Assembly: GCA_003485715.1 (NCBI GenBank)
Contig: DNIF01000084.1
Location: forward strand, 1 to 5,523
Length of the DNA stretch: 5,523 nt
Source of the DNA: Gammaproteobacteria bacterium
GTDB lineage: Bacteria; Pseudomonadota; Gammaproteobacteria; UBA7966
Reading direction: 5' to 3'
Both the position numbers and the translations under genes were made by a program. Shown one piece after another: positions 1 through 4,179 of the stretch (the stretch's first letter is position 1; the number at the start of each line of letters is the position of its first letter). Under the pieces are notes generated by a model. The model was given only the letters and a program-made list of their open reading frames with translations, did no database searches and had not been told where the DNA came from.

Positions 1-203
1 CACAGGAAACCACGGAAGTTCGTCACGTTGGTCCCCGCCCAGTCGAAGCGCCGCTGGAAGGTGGTCTGACGCTGGATGCCGCCATCGGAGAAGGTGGCGG
101 ATACGGCGTAGAAGGGCGCGGCCTGGGCTGCCGGCATGACGGCCAGTAGCGCTGCCGCAAGGGTGAGGGAGGCGAAATGGCGATGGATCGCGTGGTAGTT
201 CAC
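1..203 (-). CDS. Secreted protein of unknown function, N-terminal part only (runs off the window)
   Basis: No existing prediction is needed to see this frame: it opens with GTG at 203 and stays open for 67 codons to the window edge. A Shine-Dalgarno GGAG lies 8 nt upstream of the GTG. The first residues form a typical Sec signal peptide: a short N-region with His and Arg (MNYHAIHRHF), a hydrophobic core (LTLAAALLAVM), then a PAAQA-A cleavage site near residues 28-29. The mature start (APFYAVSATFSDGG, then FDWAGTNVTNFRGFL) is beta-rich. Its DGG followed by F-D-W and a 'V-x-N-F' step loosely recalls the N-termini of PEP-CTERM-type exported proteins, but the C-terminus that would decide this lies outside the window. 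An internal ATG at codon 22 would destroy the signal peptide, so I prefer the GTG. It lies downstream of pqqA on the same strand, separated by a hairpin and about 340 nt, and shows no likeness to pqqB. Confidence 0.75.
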   Translation of the reverse strand, partial: MNYHAIHRHFASLTLAAALLAVMPAAQAAPFYAVSATFSDGGIQRQTTFQRRFDWAGTNVTNFRGFL

Positions 204-398
204 GTGGGAGTCTCCGTGGCTCTTCCTCGGGAGCCGATCACTGTCGGCCACAATCCCGGGAACGTGGGTCGAGAACATCGCGTTCGTTCAGTGCACCGGA
301 TGGCCGGTGTTGGCGATTTGCGAGCGCGCTGGAGCCAAGAGGCATTGGCCAGACGAGTTCGTCATGCGGACTCTATCAGCGCGTCTCTGCGCGCTGGT

Positions 399-413
399 GC
401 GACATATTGTCGC
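399..413. repeat. Perfect palindrome GCGACA-TAT-TGTCGC, possible operator
   Basis: Two perfect 6-bp arms (399-404 and 408-413) flank a 3-nt AT centre, giving a 15-bp dyad. Size and AT-rich centre fit a binding site for a dimeric repressor or activator. It lies 196 nt upstream of the GTG of the secreted-protein gene, so it could act on that gene. I cannot assign it to a named regulator. A chance palindrome of this size is possible but not common in a short window. Confidence 0.4.
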
Positions 414-456
414 GGCAGCATCGGACCTTCCGGCACGGAAAAGGGCGCGCGCTACC

Positions 457-470
457 CAGGTTCAAACCTG
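457..470. repeat. Perfect palindrome CAGGTT-CA-AACCTG
   Basis: Two perfect 6-bp arms flank a 2-nt centre. The loop is too tight for a good RNA hairpin, so a DNA-binding site is more likely if it is functional. It lies just beyond the pqqA hairpin in the minus-strand direction. The function is unknown. Confidence 0.3.
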
Positions 471-493
471 CAGGAGCAGACCCCTTGAAAGAC

Positions 494-519
494 GAAGGCC
501 CCGCATGGGCGGGGCCTTC
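494..519 (-). terminator. Hairpin downstream of pqqA: terminator or attenuator
   Basis: A perfect 11-bp GC-rich stem (GAAGGCCCCGC at 494-504, GCGGGGCCTTC at 509-519) has a 4-nt loop. It begins 22 nt after the pqqA stop codon in the direction of pqqA transcription. On the minus strand it is followed only by GTCTTTC, a weak U-tract, so it may be a partial terminator or an RNA-stabilising 3' end. In known pqq operons (established knowledge), a structure after pqqA often raises the amount of the short pqqA message relative to downstream genes. On the plus strand no T-run follows it, so it does not look bidirectional. Confidence 0.7.
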
Positions 520-541
520 TGGACTGCAAACCGACCGTCGA

Positions 542-616
542 TTAACGGTTGGCGATGTACATCGTGACTTCGAAGCCGAAGCGGATGTCAGCGAAGGAAG
601 GGGTCGTCCAGGCCAT
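542..616 (-). CDS. pqqA: PqqA, precursor peptide of coenzyme PQQ
   Basis: A 24-codon gene running from ATG (complement of 614-616) to TAA (complement of 542-544). An AAGGAG ribosome binding site (complement of 624-629) lies 7 nt before the start. The peptide begins MAWTTPSF and carries the PqqA signature R-F-G-F-E-V-T-M-Y-I-A-N-R, with Glu16 and Tyr20 in the E-x-x-x-Y spacing. PqqA has this length and pattern throughout proteobacteria. In the known pathway, PqqD presents the peptide to the radical-SAM enzyme PqqE, which joins the Glu and Tyr side chains by a carbon-carbon bond. Peptidases release the pair, and PqqB and PqqC complete PQQ, the cofactor of periplasmic alcohol and sugar dehydrogenases. 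None of pqqB-E is visible here; the next same-strand gene encodes an unrelated secreted protein. A sigma54 promoter, IHF-like site and paired operators lie upstream, and a sigma54 activator gene diverges from it. Too short for most gene callers. Confidence 0.95.
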   Translation of the reverse strand: MAWTTPSFADIRFGFEVTMYIANR

Positions 617-623
617 GTTTGCT

Positions 624-629
624 CTCCTT
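624..629 (-). promoter_or_regulatory. Ribosome binding site of pqqA
   Basis: The minus strand reads AAGGAG here, 7 nt before the ATG at 616. This is a near-perfect Shine-Dalgarno sequence. It supports both the reality and the start of the 24-codon gene, and suggests strong translation, as expected for a precursor peptide that is consumed one molecule per PQQ. Confidence 0.85.
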
Positions 630-687
630 GGTGGTGCGTTGGTTTGAGGTTCTGCGGTCGCCTTGGGCGCCACGCACTCCCTCGGTC

Positions 688-702
688 GCAGTTCGCGTGC
701 CA
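688..702 (-). promoter_or_regulatory. Sigma54 (-24/-12) promoter of pqqA
   Basis: The minus strand reads TGGCACGCGAACTGC. Against the sigma54 consensus TGGCACG-N4-TTGC it matches all 7 bases of the -24 block and 3 of 4 bases of the -12 block. The invariant GG and GC are exactly 10 nt apart. The two bases before it (AC) also fit the R-Y of the extended consensus. Start of transcription is predicted near 676, giving a leader of about 60 nt before the pqqA ATG. Sigma54 promoters need an AAA+ activator and ATP; a gene for exactly such a protein lies in the same window. Confidence 0.82.
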
Positions 703-730
703 GTCGTCCATGCCGCGTAGCGCCAAGCCG

Positions 731-743
731 TAACTCGTTGAAA
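731..743 (-). promoter_or_regulatory. IHF-like site between operators and sigma54 promoter
   Basis: The minus strand reads TTTCAACGAGTTA, which fits the IHF consensus WATCAA-N4-TTR except for one base (second position). Its centre lies near -61 from the predicted pqqA start, between the operator pair and the -24/-12 element. That is where IHF usually bends sigma54 promoters so that the bound activator can touch polymerase. IHF sites are degenerate, so position is as important here as the match. Confidence 0.55.
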
Positions 744-795
744 TACAGTGGAAGTGCGGTTGTGCGTCAGGTGCGGGTCAGCTGCTCCTGGCGGC

Positions 796-839
796 GACTG
801 GTTCTCATCGACCAGCCGGGTGGTCCTGCGTAACCAGTC
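796..839. promoter_or_regulatory. Nested dyad with two TGGT-N8-ACCA sites, likely activator binding sites
   Basis: Two palindromes, TGGT-N8-ACCA at 799-814 and 821-836, are centred 22 bp apart, about two helical turns. Aligned as 22-bp units (796-817 and 818-839) they share 13 of 22 positions. The pair also forms a larger dyad: GACTGGTT (796-803) is the exact complement of AACCAGTC (832-839), and GACCA (810-814) pairs with TGGTC (821-825) about the same centre. The site centres are about 130 and 152 bp upstream of the predicted pqqA start, a usual place for NtrC-family enhancer sites. Dimeric Fis-type HTH activators bind such palindromes and assemble into hexamers on paired sites. The natural candidate is the response regulator encoded at 2509-3954; autoregulation of the divergent kinase operon is also possible. 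Confidence 0.65.
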
Positions 840-858
840 TTCCAGCGCCCGCGTCGGT

Positions 859-888
859 AGCCCGGGCCGACCCCCGCCTGCCCGGGCT
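859..888. repeat. GC-rich inverted repeat AGCCCGGGC / GCCCGGGCT
   Basis: Perfect 9-bp arms at 859-867 and 880-888 are separated by 12 nt. Each arm contains the palindrome GCCCGGGC, and the two centres are 20 bp apart. It could form a hairpin or be a second pair of protein sites in the divergent control region. High local GC content makes a chance origin more likely than for the operator pair at 796-839. Confidence 0.35.
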
Positions 889-1001
889 GGACGTCCCTCG
901 GCGGCCGCTGCCACGCGTGTTCGCACAGCAACAAGCCGTCGGCGGGCGCACTACCCATGTCGGTCTCGGTAGGTGCAGCAGTTCGCCTCTGACTGCGGTC
1001 G

Positions 1002-1007
1002 TATACT
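1002..1007 (+). promoter_or_regulatory. Sigma70-like -10 box of the kinase operon; transcript probably leaderless or nearly so
   Basis: TATACT differs from the TATAAT consensus at one base and stands out in GC-rich surroundings. Transcription starting 6-8 nt downstream would begin at about 1013-1015, right at the ATG at 1016. No good -35 hexamer is seen at 16-18 nt spacing, and no strong Shine-Dalgarno sequence precedes the ATG. Both facts fit a leaderless or very short-leader message, expressed at low level independently of sigma54. Confidence 0.5.
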
Positions 1008-1015
1008 CCAGAGTC

Positions 1016-2512
1016 ATGCCCGCCTCCCGCTCCCTCAAGCACGTCCTGTTGACGCACGAACTGGCCCTTTTCCTGCTGGTCGTGCTCACGGGACTGCTCG
1101 CCGGTGTCTCTGCCTATTACTGGCAGGAGACCTCCCGGCAGTCACTGCGCATCACACGAATGACCAACGCCGCGCAGGAGATCCGAACCAATCTGTTCCG
1201 GCAGGTGAAGGAGATCTCCTGGGCGCGCTTGCTGCGGGATGCCAGTGCGGCCGGCGTCTACACCCGCTTCTCGCGCGAGATCGACCGGCACTTCAACGTG
1301 CTGCGACAGAGCACCGAGTCGCGCGCAGAGGATGAAGCCGTGCAGGCGCTGCAGAAATCCTACCGACGCCTGCAGCTCGACATGAACCGGATCTTCGTCG
1401 ATCCCTACCCAGCCGCGGAAGTTGCTCCCATCCGCCTGCTCGACCCGGCCTACGAGCGCGGCCTGGTCGGTGGCTTCGAGCTCGACTACGACAACCTCGC
1501 CTCGCTGCTGGGACGCACTACCCGACAGCTCGTCGAGCGAGAGCAGCTTTGGACCGGCATAGCCATGTGGGGCATCAGTGTGCCGTTCGTGCTGGCCGTG
1601 CTGTTGCTGGGCCTGATGCGTCACCGCATCCAGGGTGGTTTCGTGCGCCCGGTCGCGGCACTGACCACGGGCGCCCGCGAAATGAGCGCTGGGCGGCTCG
1701 ACGTACGAGTGCCTGAGGAAGGTGTCACCGAGCTGTGCGAACTCGCGAAGGCCTTCAATCACATGGCGCAGGAGCTCGAGCGCAGCCGGGAGGCTCTGGT
1801 AGAGAGTGAACGGGCGGCGGCGCTGGGGGCGCTGGTGCCGGTGGTGGCGCACAACATCCGGAACCCGCTGGCGTCCATCCGGGCTACGGCGCAACTGCTC
1901 GATGAAAATACCGAGGCCGAAGAGCAAATCGAGATCCGGCAGATGTTGATCGAGACGGTCGACCGCCTCGGCCGCTGGGTGAGTGCACTCGTCTCCTATC
2001 TGCATCCGCTCAAACCGGCACCGATGCTGATGAGTCCCACGGCCATGTTCGATGCCGCCGCAACCCTTCTTGCGCCGCGACTCGACGCGCGTGGTGTCGA
2101 GATCGTGCGCGCTGTCTGGGATGCTGATCCTCAGGTGCCCGTGGATGTGGACCTGATGGAACAGGCAATCTACGGGTTGCTGTCCAACGCGGTGGATGCC
2201 AGTCCGGAGGGCGGCCGGATCGAGATCTCCTGCCGGGTGGAAGGCGATTGGCTGCGCCTCGGCATCCGGGACTACGGCCCCGGGATGCCTTTCCGGCCCG
2301 AGCCCGGGGGGCTGGAGCCGGGCCCGACTACCAAGCGAATGGGCACAGGCCTCGGTATCCCCGTTGCCTTCAAGGTCTGCAAGGCCCATGGCTGGAACAT
2401 CGCCTTTGAGGCCGCTACCGGTGGCGGCACTGAGGTGGTGATACGGGCACCGCTGGCGGCACCGGTCTTGCCCGTGGAGACGATCAGCGCTGGGAGAGAG
2501 AACGCGGCATGA
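1016..2512 (+). CDS. Membrane sensor histidine kinase (HAMP, HisKA, HATPase), partner of the downstream sigma54 activator
   Basis: A 498-residue kinase, numbered from the ATG at 1016. A first membrane helix (about residues 16-36) and a second (about 181-201) enclose a mostly helical periplasmic region of about 145 residues, the likely sensor, with no family I recognise. A HAMP linker (about 202-256) leads to the phosphorylation site, His279 in A-H-N-I-R-N-P-L. The ATPase domain shows the N-box Asn391 (NAVDAS), the G1 box Asp419 (DYGPGM) and the G2 box 442-447 (MGTGLG). The residue after His279 is Asn, where Glu or Asp is usual. The frame could extend upstream to a GTG at 917, but that would put a polar stretch before the first helix and run over the TATACT box, so ATG 1016 is chosen. 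The stop overlaps the regulator start (ATGA), indicating translational coupling. The signal is unknown; PQQ-dependent alcohol or sugar metabolism is a guess from the adjacent pqqA. Confidence 0.92.
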   Translation: MPASRSLKHVLLTHELALFLLVVLTGLLAGVSAYYWQETSRQSLRITRMTNAAQEIRTNLFRQVKEISWARLLRDASAAGVYTRFSREIDRHFNVLRQSTESRAEDEAVQALQKSYRRLQLDMNRIFVDPYPAAEVAPIRLLDPAYERGLVGGFELDYDNLASLLGRTTRQLVEREQLWTGIAMWGISVPFVLAVLLLGLMRHRIQGGFVRPVAALTTGAREMSAGRLDVRVPEEGVTELCELAKAFNHMAQELERSREALVESERAAALGALVPVVAHNIRNPLASIRATAQLLDENTEAEEQIEIRQMLIETVDRLGRWVSALVSYLHPLKPAPMLMSPTAMFDAAATLLAPRLDARGVEIVRAVWDADPQVPVDVDLMEQAIYGLLSNAVDASPEGGRIEISCRVEGDWLRLGIRDYGPGMPFRPEPGGLEPGPTTKRMGTGLGIPVAFKVCKAHGWNIAFEAATGGGTEVVIRAPLAAPVLPVETISAGRENAA

Positions 2513-3954
2513 AGAGCGAGGGGACGGCAGGACGAGAGAGAGGCGACCATGGCGGTGTCGGCCGTCGCATCCTGATCGTGGAGGACGAGGGGATCTTCGC
2601 GCGTGCGGTCGCCAAGCGACTCTCTCGAGTGGGTTATGACTGTGTCGTGGCGGGTGACCTTCGCAGTGCGCGCGGGGCGGTGAATGACCGCGTGCCCGAT
2701 CTCATCCTGCTCGACATGCGTCTGCCGGATGGCTCCGGGCTGGATTTCCTGGTCTGGCTGCGGGAGCAGCATGGCAACGAGGCCGCGGTGCTGGTGCTGT
2801 CGGCCTTCGGCGAACTCGAAGACGCGGTCGCCGCCATGAAGCTCAACGCGTCCGACTACCTCAAGAAACCCATCGACCTCGACGAGCTGCAAGTCAACGT
2901 GGAAAAGGTGCTGGTGCGCGAGGAAGTCGCGAAAGAACTCACGCGCGCCCGCTCGCGCGAGCGGGCGCAGCATCCGGAGGTGATCTGGCTCGGCGAAGAT
3001 CCGAAAATGACTGCTATCCGCCAGCAGGCCGCCCGCATCGGCGGCCTTGCCGGACAGGCGGATGTGATTCCGCCGACAGTGCTCATCCTGGGCGAGACCG
3101 GCACTGGCAAGGACGTGGCCGCGCGCATGCTGCATGCGCTGTCAGCGCGCAAGGATCGGCCCTTCGTGCACGTGGATTGCGCCTCCCTGCCCAAGGACCT
3201 CATCGAGGCTGAGCTCTTCGGGCACGAAAAGGGCGCCTTCACGCACGCGATGGGCGAACGTATCGGTCTCATCGAGGCGGCTGGCGATGGCACGGTGTTT
3301 CTCGATGAAGTGGGGGAACTCCCGCTCGAGTTGCAGGCGAAGTTACTCGCGATCCTCGAGCGGCGTAGCCTCCGGCGCGTGGGTTCGAGTCACGAGCGGC
3401 GCACCGAGGCCTGGTTCATCGCTGCGACCAATCGGGATCTCAAACGTCTGGCAGCCGAAGGCAGCTTCCGCTCTGATCTCTACTTCCGCCTGAACGTACT
3501 GACGCTCGCGATGCCGGCCCTGCGCGATCGAGGTGGTGACGTACACCTGCTCGCCGATCATTTTGCCCTTTCGACTGCCACGCGCTACGGCCTGCCGGCG
3601 GTAATGTTCACGGAGCGCGCGCGCGCTGCCCTTGAGGCATACCGTTGGCCCGGCAATGTGCGGGAATTGAAGCACGTCATCGAGCGCGCGGTACTGCTGG
3701 TCGGTGGCGGACGGGTAGATGCCGCCGATCTCCTGCTGTCGAGCGAGGGCAGTGCGTCGACCGGCGAAGCTCAGGCTGCGCAGGAAGGTGCCGGTCTGTC
3801 GGTCGTCGGGCTTACCCTCGATGAGGCCGAGCGCCGGCTCATCGAGAGTGCCTTGCACCGCACGCACTGGAATGTCTCGGAGGCGGCGCGCCAGCTTGGC
3901 ATCACGCGCATGGTGATGCGTCACCGCATGAAGAAGTACAACCTGGGCGGCTGA
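2509..3954 (+). CDS. NtrC-family sigma54-dependent response regulator (REC, AAA+, Fis-type HTH)
   Basis: A 481-residue activator with the standard three-domain order and length. The receiver domain (about 19-135) has the acidic pair Glu25/Asp26, phospho-acceptor Asp69 (LILLDMRLPDGSG), Ser98 and Lys120 before Pro. The AAA+ domain (about 155-400) shows Walker A GETGTGKD at 195-202, the sigma54-contact loop at 242-247, Walker B FLDE with Asp266/Glu267, Arg321 and Arg327 in FRSDLYFRL, and sensor II WPGNVREL from 380. The loop reads GAFTHA in place of GAFTGA. The C-terminal Fis-type helix-turn-helix covers about 446-479 (WNVSEAARQLGITRMVMRHR). A GGGAGAGAG ribosome site precedes the ATG, which overlaps the kinase stop, so the two form a cognate pair. 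Its predicted target is the sigma54 promoter of pqqA 1.8 kb upstream, on the evidence of the divergent arrangement and paired operators. Orthology to a named regulator cannot be settled from the sequence alone. Confidence 0.95.
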   Translation: MKSEGTAGRERGDHGGVGRRILIVEDEGIFARAVAKRLSRVGYDCVVAGDLRSARGAVNDRVPDLILLDMRLPDGSGLDFLVWLREQHGNEAAVLVLSAFGELEDAVAAMKLNASDYLKKPIDLDELQVNVEKVLVREEVAKELTRARSRERAQHPEVIWLGEDPKMTAIRQQAARIGGLAGQADVIPPTVLILGETGTGKDVAARMLHALSARKDRPFVHVDCASLPKDLIEAELFGHEKGAFTHAMGERIGLIEAAGDGTVFLDEVGELPLELQAKLLAILERRSLRRVGSSHERRTEAWFIAATNRDLKRLAAEGSFRSDLYFRLNVLTLAMPALRDRGGDVHLLADHFALSTATRYGLPAVMFTERARAALEAYRWPGNVRELKHVIERAVLLVGGGRVDAADLLLSSEGSASTGEAQAAQEGAGLSVVGLTLDEAERRLIESALHRTHWNVSEAARQLGITRMVMRHRMKKYNLGG

Positions 3955-4179
3955 ACATACCGGATCAACACTTGCCCGCAGCGCCGGGAGCGACCCATGC
4001 AACGTCCCGCCCGCTGCTGATTGGTGCGCCGTCGCTGGGGAAGAGATGGATCCCCGCCTACGCGGGGATGACGGGCGCGGGCGGGGATGACGGGTGCCGG
4101 GGGGATGACGGGTGCGGGCGGCGATGACCGGAGCGCGCAATCCCCAAGCCGCAAATGCCGCGACCCGTTCCGGTGGCGC
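3955..4179. other. Intergenic gap between convergent genes, holding a REP-like repeat
   Basis: 225 nt separate the stop of the response regulator from the stop of ndh. No coding sequence is supported. No hairpin followed by a T-run is visible for either gene; the hairpin at 4050-4069 could block polymerase but lacks a U-tract. The right half is taken up by the repeat described separately. Confidence 0.6.
4047..4130. repeat. REP-like hairpin followed by a degenerate 18-19 bp tandem repeat
   Basis: The stem ATCCCCGC (4050-4057) and GCGGGGAT (4062-4069) with loop CTAC is the 'GGATCCCCGCCTACGCGGGGATGAC' type of dispersed element seen between genes in many high-GC proteobacteria. From 4064 its right half, GGGGATGACGGG, recurs at 4083 and 4101, with a weaker copy (GGCGATGACCGG) at 4120. 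The spacings are 19, 18 and 19 bp. This looks like local slippage or partial duplication of one arm of the element. No transposase is nearby. Confidence 0.75.

Larger units (their letters stand above)
204..493. other. Non-coding spacer between the pqqA hairpin and the secreted-protein gene
   Basis: About 290 nt without a convincing gene. The open frames here have no ribosome binding site and no recognisable protein character. The stretch holds two short perfect palindromes, at 399-413 and 457-470, listed separately. It must also contain the promoter of the minus-strand secreted-protein gene unless that gene is read through from pqqA. I do not see a clear -35/-10 pair or a second -24/-12 sigma54 promoter in it. 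Confidence 0.6.

Noticed and set aside
1..203. Left-edge gene considered as pqqB
   Set aside because: It starts with a signal peptide and a beta-rich mature region. PqqB is a cytoplasmic metallo-beta-lactamase-fold protein with a different N-terminus.
451..475. GGTTCAAACC resembling a tRNA T-arm
   Set aside because: The T-stem does not pair properly when the loop is placed in the tRNA register, and no D-arm, anticodon arm or acceptor stem can be built around it.
376..733. Overlapping longer open frames on both strands around pqqA (for example 407-733 plus and 376-726 minus)
   Set aside because: No ribosome sites, no domain character, and they cover the pqqA gene, its hairpin and its promoter, which have specific signals of their own.
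888..902. Possible plus-strand sigma54 promoter (TGGACGTCCCTCGGC) for the kinase operon
   Set aside because: It keeps the GG/GC spacing but matches few other consensus bases. The TATACT box near the start codon is a better candidate.
917..1015. Upstream extension of the kinase to a GTG at 917
   Set aside because: It adds 33 residues without a ribosome site, places polar sequence before the first membrane helix, and covers the TATACT promoter box. ATG at 1016 gives a normal kinase N-terminus.
1142..2389. Long open frame on the minus strand opposite the kinase
   Set aside because: It is a coding shadow caused by high GC content. Its translation has no recognisable domain, while the plus strand encodes a full histidine kinase.
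4064..4130. Tandem repeat considered as a CRISPR array
   Set aside because: Units are contiguous at 18-19 bp with no unique spacers, and no cas genes are present.
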